64,000 bases of DNA, taken from the NCBI GenBank assembly GCA_021399435.1, contig JAJTUP010000039.1:620001-684000 (forward strand). The letters run 5' to 3'. This document shows, piece after piece, positions 35,135 through 47,820 of this stretch. The translations under genes were made by a program, and so were the position numbers. This DNA is from Diaporthe sp. PMI_573. Its lineage: Eukaryota > Ascomycota > Sordariomycetes > Diaporthales > Diaporthaceae. The notes below the pieces were generated by a model, which saw only the letters and a list, made by a program, of their open reading frames with translations, had not been told where the DNA came from and did not search any database. The number at the start of each line of letters is the position of its first letter. Within the stretch, counting starts at the first letter, position 1.

Positions 35135-35963
35135 ATGTGAAGGAGGAGATTTGGGTGGTAATTAAATCGACCTACGGTTTGGAATAGAATAGAATCCTGT
35201 AGAAAGTTGTGAATTGACCATCAAATGAATTTTTTTTTTTTTTTAATTACTATTACCTGAATTGGCACAGGCATATTGGTTGACCGGCTCTATGAATGAC
35301 GTGCCGTTTTTTTTGGTCCGTTCCGAGTAGAGGCGCGGGTGTATGTTTTGAGGGGAGCAAGGACGGGCATGCCTGGTCATGCGACACCTGGGGGAAAGCC
35401 TCTCGAGAAACGCCGACGGTCATTACTGCGTTGTGCTTCACATTCATCATGACACGTGTAGGATGCCAGGGCTGTGCACAAAGGCAGCCGTATTGGTGGT
35501 TGAATTGATTTAGATTTTGATGGCTCTTACATAAAGGCCAGACTCGGTGCCACGCCAGCCGCGAGGCAGTTCGTGGTTTGGTGGTACATCTGTGTACCCA
35601 GTCCAAGGCTGCTCTCAGGAGGCCCATGCTACTACACGATGCCTGGGCCCTTCGCTCGCCCAATGGATACGACTCCAGTCCGTGATGGGCAAGCAGGGTG
35701 CTGCTTATATAATATCTATGCATCGAGGGTGGTGGGTTGTTTGCTTCAACCTAGATCGACCTGCTTGGTACTCTGCTTTGCTGTGCCTGACACTCCTTCA
35801 CCTCCCGGAATGAGCTCATCACGCCGTGCTTGGAAACCGAGTGGAAATCTATGTAGCTCTGGACCTCCGCCCTAGGGGCAGAACAGCTGTTGCCACGGTG
35901 GCTCAGAGGTCCCGGCAAGCCTGAAGACCGCGATCCTAAATATCCAAAGACATCTGCAGGTAT
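35135..35963. other. Intergenic region
   Basis: No gene is recognised. A T-rich run at about 35229-35243 lies near the 3' end of the basic protein gene. The right end is 3' flank of PUS1. Confidence 0.4.
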
Positions 35964-38275
35964 CTAACCCTCCCCATTCTCAGGGTCCTCATCGCCCTCC
36001 TCCTCCTCCTGCAACTCCTTGGGCAAGGCCCTGGCGAGCTTGGGGTCGCGCCGCTCCTTAGGCTCGAACGCCCCCTCGAAGCCGTGCGCCGTGACCCAGA
36101 GGAACGAGTCGGTCTCGAAGTTATCCAGCTGGTGGAAGAAGATGTGGAACCTGATTTGACCGGGCATGTATGTCAGCGCACAAAGAAACGTCTCAAATAG
36201 GTAGGTTAAATACCCCCCGTGGCGGTTGGGGGGGGGGGCTGCAAACTCACGAGTTCTCCTTCTCCTCTGTGTCGTATATCCGGTTGTAGATCTGCTCCTG
36301 CTTGAACGCGTCGATCTCCTTCTCGAATTTCGTAAAGTTCAGCGGCTCCCTGTCAAAGGCCGACTCGGCCTTTTTGCTGTAGCTCTCAAAGATGGGCCGC
36401 TCGAGGAGCAGGCCCAGCCCGGGCGCCTTGGGGATGGATATGCGCGTGGGGCCGTAGCTCTCCCTGATGATGGACACGGGCGCGGCGCACCGCACGCACA
36501 GCACGGCCATGGCGACCATCTTGCGGATCTGGTGCATCATGAAGCTCTGGCCGTGGACCTTGAGCGAGAGCCACTCGGTGTCGCCGATCTGTATGGGGGT
36601 GGGGTTGACCTCGAAGGAGCGGATGTGCCGCTTGGCTGACGGGTCCTTGAAGGGCTTCTTGATGGTGTAGTTGTGGAAGTTGTTGGTGCCCCTGTACTGG
36701 TCCAGGGCGGCCTGAAGCTGCTGCATGCGCGCGGGAGTGACGCGGTACCTGCGCTTGGCGGCTACGTAGGCCGTCTTGATCTCCCGCAGGGCGATCTCGG
36801 CCGCGGTGGGCTGGTACTTGGGCTTCGCGGTCGGTGTTGTGCCGTCGGTTTTCTCTGTGGGCGCATCGGTTGGTTTCTCGTCGACGTCCATCTGATCTGG
36901 GTTTGTTGCAGGTTCTTCTACTTGCTTGGGCTCAGCTGCCTGCCCTCCCACCGCCTCGGCTGCTCCTGGTGCAGCCGTGGTGTTGTCCCCCTCTACCTGT
37001 CCATTACTTTCGGCAGAATTGTCCTCCTCAGTCTTAGTCTTCTTTGAAGCGACGTCAGGGTCTGCCTCCTCTTCGGCCTTTCGTTTCGTAGACGATGGGT
37101 CCTTGTCCTCTTCTCCTGCTTGTGGCTCATCGCTGGAACTAGGATGATCGTCGGCGTGGATGGACCGTATGACCTCTTCTCGTGTCTTCTCGTCCAGCTT
37201 GGCGAGGATGGGCTGGATGTCATTCTTCTCCACCTCTTCCCAGAAGTCCTTGATGTCGTCCCAAGGCTTGAAGTGTTCCTCCGAGACGCCCTTCTCGCTG
37301 GCGGCGCTGATGATCTTCTTGCCCAGGTAGCTCTGGGGGTGCGGAGGCAGGAGCGAGTAGCTGGGCAGCAGGTACTCGTACCACCTCGAGTCGCAGGCCT
37401 GGTAGCAGTTGAAGGCGTTGTTGGTCCTCTGGATGCCCCAGATGCGGATCTGCTCGGGCAGCTTCTCGTTGATCTTTGCGACGATGTCCGGGTCCTCGAT
37501 GGTCAGCTTCAGCGAGATGACGTTGCCGGCGGCGTGGACCCCCTTGTCTGTCCTTGCGCAGCGGATGAAGCTCGATTTCTTCGGGTCGTCGGCGTTCCTC
37601 TTGGCAATGGCGCCGGCGGCGACAAAGGCGGCGAAGAGGTCGCCCTCGATGGTCTTCTCGTGGTGGTTCATCTGCATGCCCTTGTACCCGGTGCCAGCGT
37701 AGCCGATCAGCACGGCGACCTTGCGCTTGGGGAGGCGGTCCTCGGCGGCGATCTCCTCGGCGGAGAAGGGGATGCTCATGTTCGTCTGCTTGGGCTCGCC
37801 GTCGTCGCCGGTGGTGAGGGCCGGGTCGAATCGGCGCTGGCGCTTGGCCTCGCTTCGGTCTGACTTGAGGGCATGTTCACCCCTGGGATCTGGGTCAGTC
37901 GCTTGAGAATCCTCGGCCGGCAGATCGCAAGTGTGTCGAGAGGTCAGGGAAGGGAGGAGGGAGAGGAGACGGGACGGGGGACAAGAAGCTGACTGACCTT
38001 GAGCCATCGCGATCGCGACCATTGGAACCACCGCGGCCCCCTCGCCCGCCTCGCCCTCCCCGACCGCCACGGCCCCCTCTCCTGCCCTTCTGGTTGCGCC
38101 TGTCGTCCCAATTCTTCTTGCGATCGTGCGTAGCTGAGCCGTCGCCGTTGGCTGTCGCATCCGAGGCGCCCTGGCCAGTGGTTGCTGATGAAGCCCCTGC
38201 TGATGAAGCCCCGGCTGCTGCAGGAGGGTGGGAAGGCGCCGCAGAGGCGTTGCCCGGCTGCTCATTATCTGCCAT
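35964..38275 (-). CDS. PUS1: tRNA pseudouridine synthase PUS1 (TruA family)
   Basis: Three exons (37998-38275, 36251-37882, 35964-36150) give 2097 nt, 698 aa. Introns are 115 and 99 nt with GTCAGT and GTGAGT donors. The catalytic motif CARTDKGVHA places the nucleophilic Asp at residue 205. KVAVLIGYAGTGYKGMQ opens the TruA fold. NAFNCYQACDSRWYEYLLPSY, KSF-like NFHNYTIKKPF and FMMHQIRKMVAMAVLCVRC complete it. The N-terminus has an Arg-Gly-Gly array (GGRGGRGG repeats), and an acidic, low-complexity insert of about 150 residues splits the domain, making it longer than yeast Pus1. It should convert uridine to pseudouridine at several tRNA and some snRNA/mRNA positions in the nucleus. This is a housekeeping gene and helps set the left limit of the metabolite cluster. 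Confidence 0.95.
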
Positions 38276-38568
38276 GTTGGGTGTGTTGTGAGGGTGCAAT
38301 GTCGCATGCCTTTCACATGCTTCCTTCCACACGGATGCGCTTTTTGGTGTGGAAGCTTTGAACTTTTTTGTTAGACTTTGCACCAGCGCCGCGATAAGAT
38401 AAAACGGAGCTCCCAAATCGGTCAATTGACGCTAGCCAGGGATGGGCAGGGGTCAAATGGTGGGGTAGCGGGTGTACTGCAAGGGTCCATCTGGCATTGA
38501 TCGAGCTCACTCACTCATCCTCTATTGCTGCCAACACAGTCTCACACGATATTATATGTATGGCTGCT

Positions 38569-39384
38569 TTATTGTTTATATCCATTATATATCTCTTTCC
38601 CTAGACCCTGTTTCCGCAGAAACCCAACGATGTCGTCCACACCCTGTGGCTCGTTCAGCCAGTGTCCTCCATCCTCGTACTCATGCCATTCTACCTCCAG
38701 TTGATCGGGGAATTGCCTTAGAGTGTCTCTGAACTCCCTGCCGTGGCCCACCGAGATGACAGTGTCATCTCTCGAATGACCCAGGAAGATAGACACAGGA
38801 CGGGAATGAGAATCTCTGGGCTCTGAAGGTGCATCATTGCTTACGCCTCGATACAAATCCCCCAGCTGCCCCGCCCCATCCTCAGCACCAAACATGGCAC
38901 GCAGAGGCATCCAGCCACACAGCCCAACTATCCCACCAAGTCCAGACCACGCCTCTCGCCCAGCAAAGAAGGCCGCCACCGCAACGGCAATGCCCTGGCT
39001 GATACCACCCACAAAGATCCTCCCCCTCGCCACCAGCCTCTCCTCCTTGCGCACGACCTCCCCCAAGGCAGCCACGCCGGCCCTCAACCCCGGCAGCTGG
39101 ACCTCAGGCCTCCCGTCCGGGTCCTCGGTCGACCACATGTCGAACCACTGTGACATGTCCGTGTCGAACCGCGCCGATCGTAGTATGGGGGCCGTGGGGA
39201 ACACCCATCGTACCGTGGGGAGTAGGTCTCGGAGGGTTCGAGGTTGGTCCTTCGGCTCCGACGCCTCGCTCTCGAATAGCTCGCTCGCGAATTCTGCGCT
39301 TGTGCTGTCGCGGCCGTGGAGGAATATTATGGTGTGGGTGTGGGGGTGGCCTTTTGGTGGTTCGACGATGTGACTTGTCGGCAT
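38569..39384 (-). CDS. Acyl-protein thioesterase/carboxylesterase-like alpha/beta hydrolase
   Basis: A single exon encodes 271 aa from the ATG at 39384 (MPTSHIVEPPKGH). An upstream in-frame extension has only a non-ATG start. The chain reads TIIFLHGRDSTSAEF (oxyanion strand), WFDMWSTEDPD, and GRIFVGGISQGIAVAVA with the nucleophile Ser129 in G-x-S-x-G. LGHSRDDTVI follows with Asp207 (or 206), then EYEDGGHWL with His241. The layout is that of the phospholipase/carboxylesterase family that includes acyl-protein thioesterase 1, which removes palmitoyl groups from proteins in the cytosol. The segment between Ser and Asp is somewhat divergent, so small-molecule ester hydrolysis is also possible. 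It is convergent with nothing nearby and looks like a background gene at the cluster edge. Confidence 0.85.
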   Translation of the reverse strand: MPTSHIVEPPKGHPHTHTIIFLHGRDSTSAEFASELFESEASEPKDQPRTLRDLLPTVRWVFPTAPILRSARFDTDMSQWFDMWSTEDPDGRPEVQLPGLRAGVAALGEVVRKEERLVARGRIFVGGISQGIAVAVAAFFAGREAWSGLGGIVGLCGWMPLRAMFGAEDGAGQLGDLYRGVSNDAPSEPRDSHSRPVSIFLGHSRDDTVISVGHGREFRDTLRQFPDQLEVEWHEYEDGGHWLNEPQGVDDIVGFLRKQGLGKEIYNGYKQ

Positions 39385-41160
39385 TGTGAGATGAAATAGA
39401 TGATCTGTCGAGGAAGAAGAATAACTGAGTGAGAAGGATATTCGTCTAGGCAACAGGGTGTTGGTTGAGGATCTGCTTGTAAGTCAACGCACGGACCAGC
39501 TCAATCTTTGATACCCTGCCCGACTTGTAAGACTCGAGGCTCGGGACTCGAGCTCCATCCGTGTCGTATTCCCTGTTGACTCATCGCTAAACAGACCAAA
39601 TAGGTAACGGGCACGAGAAAATAAGATTGTTTACTGGAGGTCTGTGCCTGGCTCTGGCTCTGGCCGATTCATGGCGAGGCTCATGTGTCATTCATCTCAA
39701 GCACCACCGGGCCAACCCGAAGCGGGTCGGCACGCACGATGGGAGCATATCGGAAAGGGATCTTGATCCCTCATCCATCTCACCACCCGAAATGACCCCC
39801 TGAACTGGTAACACAATACAACCTCGTTTAGGTTATCACAAATAAAGTTTGTGAGACGATAATCCGCGTACACTTTAGGCCCAAGGCTTACAAGATCCAA
39901 GCAGTTGTCCTTCACCGTCCGTCACCTTGGCTTCACCACGTCACGCCCATCTGTCGCTCTTGTCGATGTTGCTGCAGACCCTCGGGATATAGAACTTCTA
40001 TAACCGCTCAAACCAGAGCGCCTACAACCCTCGACCATCGTCCAGTTCCCAATCACCTACCCCCAAGTCGGCGTGTGGGTTAAGAAATGCGTACCTTTTC
40101 CCCCACATGATTCTTTTCCCCCGTATCCCTTGCAACAAGGTAGAATTCTTAAGAATACTGGGGGGGGGGGATCTTTAATAACCCAGATAAAATGAAGGCC
40201 ATGACCGGCGGCCCATCTCTCGCCCTTGAAACGACTTGTACTACGTCGCCCTAGGAGTTGTCGTAGTTGTTACAGCACTGGTCAACTTGACCATGCCAGA
40301 GTCTTGTTTACAACCGCAGGCCGCCAGGATATTCAAGAGCCTACAGCTTCAGCCATTTTAAAAATGCTTCTTTACTGTTGACCTAACATTCCGGTCTTGT
40401 TTCTTAACGTAATCATCTACGTACTTCCCATTTGGCTACCTAACTACGTGTCCTAATACTTATACTTTAAAGGTAATAATAAGCTTTTATACCAATAGTT
40501 TCTATGAAACCCTTGTAGTTTGAAAGTAAGTACATATTACCTGTACCGAAAAGAATGTAAGTAAGCCTATGTTTCTTGAAGATATAGAGTTTCTCTACGG
40601 ATGCAAGGGTTATATGATCCGGGATCGCTACATCTAACAGCCACCTCATGCTTCATCCGACCTTACTTGAGTGATCTTCGGAATTGAAAAACACAGGTCT
40701 GACTCATGCTCCCTGTGTCTTGCAAAAGGACAGTATTCAGGAATACGCAGAGAGTTTTTAACATGACTCCGGAGGTCATTAATGCCTTGGCAAAATGTGA
40801 CGCCCCCTTTCGCCCACTTGCACCCCTTGGACTGCGTGCTCCTGCGGGCCCCTACACGACTGGCAATCCCCAAGACCTTTATAAAAGCGGTGATATACAC
40901 GCTGATATTATGGAGATGGCAGGCATCCACCTCGCAAGTTAAAGTTACTCTGTTTAACAGATCTACTGCAGGCTTTCTTCAGTTCAGTAGTTACCCTGGT
41001 TCTTCCTTGGACCGCTCACCTCGTTCCGTGTCCTGGTCCCCTGCGTTTGACAGATCAGCTGTTCCAGCACAACCAGTCCTCATCTGGCCATAGTCCTTGG
41101 ATACGGACACCGCTCTCCCACTAGGCCACGTACTGTTGGCTCGGAACAACTACCGGAGCT
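39385..41160. other. Intergenic region left of the biosynthetic cluster
   Basis: No gene is recognised in 1.8 kb. It is GC-balanced on the left and AT-rich at about 40380-40700, with a G run at 40160-40170. The last few hundred bases should carry the ABC-transporter promoter. Confidence 0.4.
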
Positions 41161-44100
41161 ATGGACTCCAGCGCATCAGAAAAGCCAAGTCAGCCGACAG
41201 CAAGTGAGCCCACAGGCACCAGCTCCCCCGGCACGGCAGCAAACGAGAAATCCAGCCACCTCCCTGACCAAGAAGCGGATGTTTTGACTCAGCAGGTCTC
41301 GTCGCTCGAGGAAGATGTCGGCGTCACCACGCTTTACCGATACGCCTCGACCTTCGATATTGTCCTCGTTTCGGTCAGCACGATCTGTGCCATACTGGGC
41401 GGCGCCGCCCTGCCGCTGATGACTCTGCTCTTTGGAAACTTCCAGGGGACCATCCAGGGGTACTCTCTGGGAAGAGCTTCTTACCAGGAGTACGTCGACC
41501 AGATGACATCGATTGCCCTGTATTTTGTGTATCTGGCCATTGGCGAGTTTGCCCTCGTCTACATAGGCACGGCCGGTTTCATCTACTCTGGAGAGCGCAT
41601 AAGCAACCAGATCCGCGAGCATTACCTACAGAGCTGCCTGCGCCAGAATATCGCCTACTTCGACACGAAGATGTCTAGTGGCGAGATCACGACCTCCATC
41701 ACCACCGATATCAACCAGATAAAAACAGGCATTTCCGAAAAACTTGGCATCACGCTTGCTGCCGTCGCCACCTTTGTCTCCGCCTTCGTCATCGGCTTCG
41801 TGTCCTACTGGAAGCTCACCTTGGTTGTTTGCTCATCTGTTGTTGTCTTGTTGACAATCATGAGCATCGGATCGTCGTTTATTACCAAGAATGCTATCCA
41901 ATTGTTCCTGACTTCATCCTCGGCAGGGGGTCTCACCGAAGAGGTTTTCGGATCCGTCCGCACCGCTGTTGCTTTCGGAACTGAGGAACGCCTCGCGAAG
42001 CAGTACGATGGCTATTTGGCCAAGTCTGAAATGTATGGGTTCAAGGTGAAAGCTATTACCGGCGTGATGGTCGCCGGGATGATGCTCGTCCTCTACCTGA
42101 ATTACGCCCTGTCGTTCTGGGCTGGGAGTACGTTCCTGATCAACGGGGAGACCTCGCTTTCGAAGGTATTGACGGTCATGATGGCCATCATGATGGGCGC
42201 CTTCGACATCGGCCATGTCGCGTCGCATGTCCAAGCGTTCATGATGGCTCTGGGGTCGGCCAAGAAGATCTTTAACACCATCGATAGGGCACCTCCACCG
42301 TCTCTCGATCCGACTGCGAACACAGGCGAAGCAATAGACAAGGTTCAAGGCGCGATTCGCTTTGAAAATATCAAACACATCTACCCTTCTCGTCCCGATG
42401 TCGTGGTGTTGGACGACTTCACTCTCGAGATACCAGCGGGGAAGACGACGGCGATTGTAGGCTCGTCGGGATCGGGCAAGAGCACTCTGGTTGACTTGCT
42501 GGCGAGGTTCTACAGCCCTGTTCGTGGCATGATCTATCTGGACGGACGAGACATCAACACTCTCAATCTTCGATGGCTGCGCGGGAATATTGGCTTGGTG
42601 GGTCAGGAGCCGACACTCTTCAACGTGACAATATATGACAATATCCTGTACGGGCTACCTGCGTCAAAGCTTGCCAGCGAGAGCACGGAGAGGCAGCACG
42701 AATTGGTCATTGCCGCTGCCAAGACGGCGAACGCGCACGACTTCATTTCTGGACTCCCCCATGGTTATCAGACTCTCGTGGGTGAGAAAGGGTTTCTACT
42801 TTCTGGAGGCCAAAAACAAAGGATTTGCATAGCGCGAGCCATAATTCTGGACCCAAAAGGTACACTCTCTTCCCCACACCGTCCCACTGTATGTATATTC
42901 TGACTTCTTGCCAGTCCTTGTGCTCGATGAAGCAACCAGTGCCCTCGACGCTGAATCGGAGAAGGCGGTCCAGATTGGCCTCAAGCAAGCGAGCGAGGGG
43001 CGCACAGTCATCGTGGTGGCCCATCGGCTGTCAACGATTCAACATGCTCAACAGATTGTCGTTCTTTCTCATGGCTCCATCGTCGAGCAGGGGGTTCACG
43101 AGGAGCTGCTTATGAAACGCGGCGCCTATTTCAAACTCTTTGATGCTCAGAGAATTGCTGCTGAACTTTCGTCCACAGAGGTCAATCCATCCGATGATGA
43201 AGTTCCACGACCTTTGCGCGACTCATCGACAGCATCTGCTGGTGCTGAAGACAAAGAGCTTAGAAGACACACGACGTTGAACAGGCGGATAGCACTCGAC
43301 GGCGACTCTCAATGTGATTCCTCGGAGCTTGGAGATAAGAGGAACGATGGGTTGTGGGCCTCGATTAAGTTGATTGCATCACTCAACAAGCAAGAACAGA
43401 CGCTGATGCTGTGCGGTCTCTTCTTCTCGGCCATTTGCGGCGCCGGTAATCCCGTCCAGGCAGTGTTCTTTGCTAAAGAAATCATGGTGAGATTCTTGCA
43501 TGGACAAATCAGGACCAGCGCTAACACAGCCTCCTCCAGGTGCTCAGTCAGCCTTTTTCATCTGATAACGTTGGTGAAATGAAACAGCGCAGCGACTTTT
43601 GGAGCCTCATGTACTTGATGCTGGCCGTCGTCCAGTTCATCGCCTTCATCATCCAAGGCCTGGTGTTTGCGAGGTGCTCCGAGAGACTCATCCAACGGGC
43701 CCGCGATATGACCTTCCGGCACATACTCCGCCAGGACATATCCTTCTTCGACAATACCAACGTAGGCGCCCTCACATCACTCCTGTCCACCGAGACCGCC
43801 AACGTCGCGGGTCTTAGCGGAGCCACGCTCGGCACCCTCCTCACAGTGAGCACGACTCTGATCGGGGCCCTGGCACTCGGTCTGGCCATCGAGTGGAAGC
43901 TGTCCCTCGTCACCGCCTCGACGATCCCCGTGCTGCTGGCCTGCGGATACCTTCGTTTTCACATGCTCGCCAGGTTTCTCAACCACTCGCAGACGTCATT
44001 CGCCGAGTCGGCCTCCCACGCGTCCGAGACGGTTACTGCGCTGCGCACGATTGCCGCGCTTGTCAGGGAAGAGGAGGCTCTAGAAGATTACCGCCGCATG

Positions 44101-45186
44101 ATAAGGACGCAACAGGCCAAGAGTCTCGTCTCGACGCTGCAGTCTAGCGCGCTGTATGCTGCTTCCCAGTCGGCGTTCTTCCTCGCCTTCGCCCTCGGCT
44201 TCTGGTACGGCGGCACGCTTCTCGCCAGGCGTGAGATTGACCAGTTTCAATTCTTCGCCTGCTTCTCGGCTATCGTGTTTGGTGCCCAGTCTGCCGGGAC
44301 GTTCTTCTCGTATGCCCGCGAGATGGGGAACGCGCACAGCGCCGCGAGTAGGCTGAAAGGTCTGTTCGACAGGAGGCCGACTATCGACACCTGGTCTGGT
44401 GGTGGAGAATCTGTCAACAACAAGTCTTCTGCGGGAGCCATTGAGTTTCGTGATGTCAAGTTCAGCTATCCGCAGCGGCTCGACCAACCAGTTCTGCGGG
44501 GTCTCAGCTTGACCATCCCAGCCGGACGATACATAGGGCTGGTCGGGGCTTCTGGAAGTGGCAAGAGCACCATCATTGCCCTCCTGGAGAGGTTCTATGA
44601 CCCGGTCGCCGGGAGCATCCATCTCGACGGTCGAGACATCTGCACCCTCAACTTGAATCAGTATCGCAGCATCATCTCCCTAGTCTCCCAGGAGCCCGTG
44701 CTGTATCAAGGAACCATCAAAGACAACATCCTCCTCGGGATGCCGAATCCAGACGAGATCACCGCCGAAACAATCGAGAAGGCATGCGTCGAGGCCAGCA
44801 TCCACGACTTCATCGTGTCCCTACCGGACGGCTTCGATACGCCCGTCGGGAACAACGGCGTCATGCTCTCGGGGGGTCAAAAGCAGCGCATCGCCCTCGC
44901 CCGCGCTCTAATCCGGGACCCCAAGGTGCTGCTGCTGGACGAGGCTACGTCTTCGCTGGACTCGGAGTCGGAGCGTGTGGTGCAGGCCGCGTTGGACCGG
45001 GCGGCCACTGGCGGCCGGACGACCATATCTGTGGCCCATCGTCTCAGTACGGTCCAGAACGCGGATATGATCGTCGTTCTGGCGAATGGAGGGATCGCAG
45101 AGATGGGCAACCATGACGAGCTCATGCGTATGGGGGGACGGTACGCGCAGATGATTAGGTACCAGTCCATTGACACCAGTCTCTGA
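41161..45186 (+). CDS. Full-size ABC-B (MDR/P-glycoprotein-type) exporter
   Basis: Three exons (41161-42859, 42915-43486, 43540-45186) give 3918 nt, 1305 aa, with introns of 55 and 53 nt (GTACAC and GTGAGA donors). Both halves have a six-helix membrane domain and an ATPase domain. NBD1 shows the Walker [10 protein letters not shown] near residue 434, LSGGQKQR near 546 and [12 protein letters not shown] after the first intron. NBD2 shows GASGSGKST near 1092, LSGGQKQR near 1201 and [11 protein letters not shown]. Each NBD ends in an AHRLST H-loop. The family exports hydrophobic compounds and a-factor-like peptides across the plasma membrane. As the first gene of the prenyltransferase cluster it probably exports the product or gives self-protection. 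It ends 228 bp from the convergent DMATS gene. Confidence 0.95.
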
Positions 45187-45414
45187 CGTCTCACTACATA
45201 CTACAAAAGGTCTAATGTCGGTTGGCGACGTTAAGGAGACGAAGATGTACAGATCACATCAGAATAATATGTTGAAAGTACGTATTGTAATCACTGTAGT
45301 ATTGAGGGTTAACCATCCTTTGCTCGGGAACGTTCTGGGATCGATCGCCCCTTTGATCTTGTTGAACTCCGCAAAGGATGTCAGAGACGCTGTAAAATTG
45401 TGTGTCCAACCTGC

Positions 45415-47064
45415 TTATTTCTCTTTCCGCTCGGCCTGGCTGTTCGACAGGGTCGCCTTTCCGCTGACGGCGTAGTACACACTCATATACGCGCCCGTCT
45501 TTTCCGTGAACGAGAAGGAGATGTTGCTATGCACAACCGACAGCGGTGAATCAAGATCAGCGCCAGGAAACGTGTGCCTCAGGCCAGTCATATATTTCTG
45601 CGGGTGTGTGTTGGTAAAGAGCTTCAGAATATTCGTAGAGGTTGGAAGAAATATACGTACCTCGGCAGTCTGCTGCCAACCCAGCTCTCTGAACGCAGAA
45701 ATCAGGTTTCGGGCCACATGGCCATCACTCGGTGCATATTGCCACATGGGCACGTATCTGAAAGAAATCAGGATTAGGAATCGGCGCGTATAGCAGCTAA
45801 TAAGTCGTGAGCACTCACACTTTCACGTCGGGTATCTGGCGCCCCGGCACAATCTCGAAACTAAACATAATGCTTCCCAAAAAGGAGGTCGGATGTCGCA
45901 ATGGCTTGTCGAAATCGTCGTCGACGGGACCTTGCTCGTTCCTGAGCAGGTTCCATATGGAGCGTAACAGATCCAAGCCCTTCAGGCGTTCGGGATCCGT
46001 GGCCTCAAGCCGTGTCAGCGAGCTCTCTTGGGCTGAATTTAAAGTAGCGCCTTACCTGTCCGCCGAACGTTACAAAATCACGGACCACTTTCCAGCTGTT
46101 CCGCGCTGAGATATGCGCATAGATCTTGATTCGAGCCTTGGATGGGTCGATACAGTCCATACCAATCATGTCGAGGGTCAATCTCTCTGGAAACTGATCC
46201 CAGTAGCTGTCGAGGAAGTCGACAGCGGGCGCGAGGCGGTCACCATACGGCTTCAGGTTGCGGATGGCGTCGAGGCCGGCGTCACGCGCGTCACGATCGC
46301 GGCCGGAGGCGAGATTCTTTGCCATGGGGAACATGTAAGCCTTCATGCTGCGCGCCCCGCCTCTGAGGTCAACGGCCATGTTGAAGGTGAGAGCGTGATC
46401 CAGCGGGGGCGGAAGCTCGGTCCGCGAGCGCTCCAGCACCCGCGCCATCTCCTCCTCGTTGCTTGGGAAGAGGGCCTCGACGAACTGCTCCGCCCAGCCT
46501 AGGTCGATGTCGCGCATCTCGGGCTTGATCCGGGAGAGCATGTCCCGCACTGCGGCCTGTCCAAACTTGTTCTCGGGTACGGCATGGTTCTCTCTCGTTG
46601 CGCCAAGTGGCCTGTCCGCAGATTTCGTTATTTAGTTGTCGATTAAACTTGATTTATGAGACATCTGGGTCAAGGAGACATACTCGTATTGATAGCGCAC
46701 TATCGGATCGGTGGACGACGTGAAATTGAGGCTCGCTTCCAACGGCGAGACGGCGTCGATGGGATTCACGGCGCTGCCGCCGTCTGACAATGGTTGGGGA
46801 CCAAGCCAGGGCGCGACGTGCCTCTTGAAGAAAGATAGCTGCTCTTCCTTTTCTTGCTGGACGGGTGCTCGGTTAGCCCGTGTTCGTGTAGTTCAGGTTG
46901 CAACTTACTGCCGTATAGGTCCCCGCGTGATCCAATAAACCAGCGATCGCCGGCTTGCAGACCCTCCACCAGAGTTCCTGGCCCTCTGTCCCGTGGTGAG
47001 CCTGAGTGTTTTTAGTCATTTTGTGCGGCAAAGCCACCGGCTGCTTGCTGGATAGTAAAGACAT
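45415..47064 (-). CDS. DMATS-type aromatic prenyltransferase
   Basis: Six exons (46909-47064, 46684-46856, 46056-46611, 45819-46024, 45661-45757, 45415-45597) give 1371 nt, 456 aa, normal for the DMATS family. Conserved features are HVAPWLGPQPL, then PLEASLNFTSSTDPIVRYQYEP with the acceptor-binding Glu92 and diphosphate-binding Arg106. KAYMFP follows (Lys200, Tyr202), then RLTLDMIGMDC, ARIKIYAHI and ISFSFTEKTGAYMSVYYAV. These belong to the ABBA barrel that transfers dimethylallyl or a longer prenyl group to an aromatic acceptor without a DDxxD motif. One junction is odd: between TFGGQ and SSLTRLEA only 31 nt (46025-46055) are removed, shorter than usual introns, so a one-base frameshift is an alternative. 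The acceptor (Trp, Tyr, a cyclic dipeptide or another aromatic) cannot be told. Confidence 0.9.
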
Positions 47065-47820
47065 ATTATTTTGAACGGCGTGAGCGATCTCTGTCTTGGT
47101 GCTTTCTCTGAAGACGACCTCCTTGTGCAGTTGGGCACCTGAAGGTTCTCCTATTAAGGTGCTGAGTCCAGCTAACGGCGACTCAGCTCCTGTTCGTGGG
47201 GTAGTTAATCGTAATATCCTTGCCAACTCAGGGCCTCGCTTGACAGCGTAGAACTGCTTATTCCTGCTCTACACATTTTAGATTTTCGAGACACAGCTGA
47301 CGATTCAGTCGGGCTTTGCAATGGCTGACTCGACTTGCATTGCCAAGGTAACGGCGGCATCTCGGAGCGGCGTGTAAACCCATCTGCACAGGAGACCCAT
47401 TCCCAGGCCTCCACATTGCAGTTTCGCAGGCAACTTTAGTTGACGCTTTGATGCTTTGGTACTTCCCTGGGCGGAGCCCTGCCTCGTCCAAACCACCAAT
47501 GCATACCCTAATGCTACCTGAGAATAGAATTTATGCTAGGCTTTCCCGGATCTCACCGCAGTGGAGATTACTCACGAAGCTTCAGAGGCATTCCAGTCCC
47601 AACACGACACTATCTAAGTACCTTAATTATGCCAAGTATGCGCTTTACTGGCTGAGACACCTAGGACGTAACTTATCCAGGCCTGTGGAACGGAGCTACA
47701 CCGACAAATATAACATTCAAGGACGCCTTGTTGTGTGGTACAATACGCATGACGTTGATATCGAAACAAACAGTCATCAAACTCTCTACTACCTATCCGA
47801 ATTAAGGACGGCACACTACC
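47065..47820. promoter_or_regulatory. Bidirectional promoter region between DMATS and P450
   Basis: The two genes are transcribed away from each other and share these 756 bp. No coding frame with family resemblance is present. Shared divergent promoters are common inside fungal metabolite clusters and would allow co-regulation. No specific factor site is claimed. Confidence 0.5.

Noticed and set aside
37120..37863. 247-codon plus-strand frame opposite PUS1
   Set aside because: It is antisense to conserved PUS1 coding sequence and has no domain of its own.
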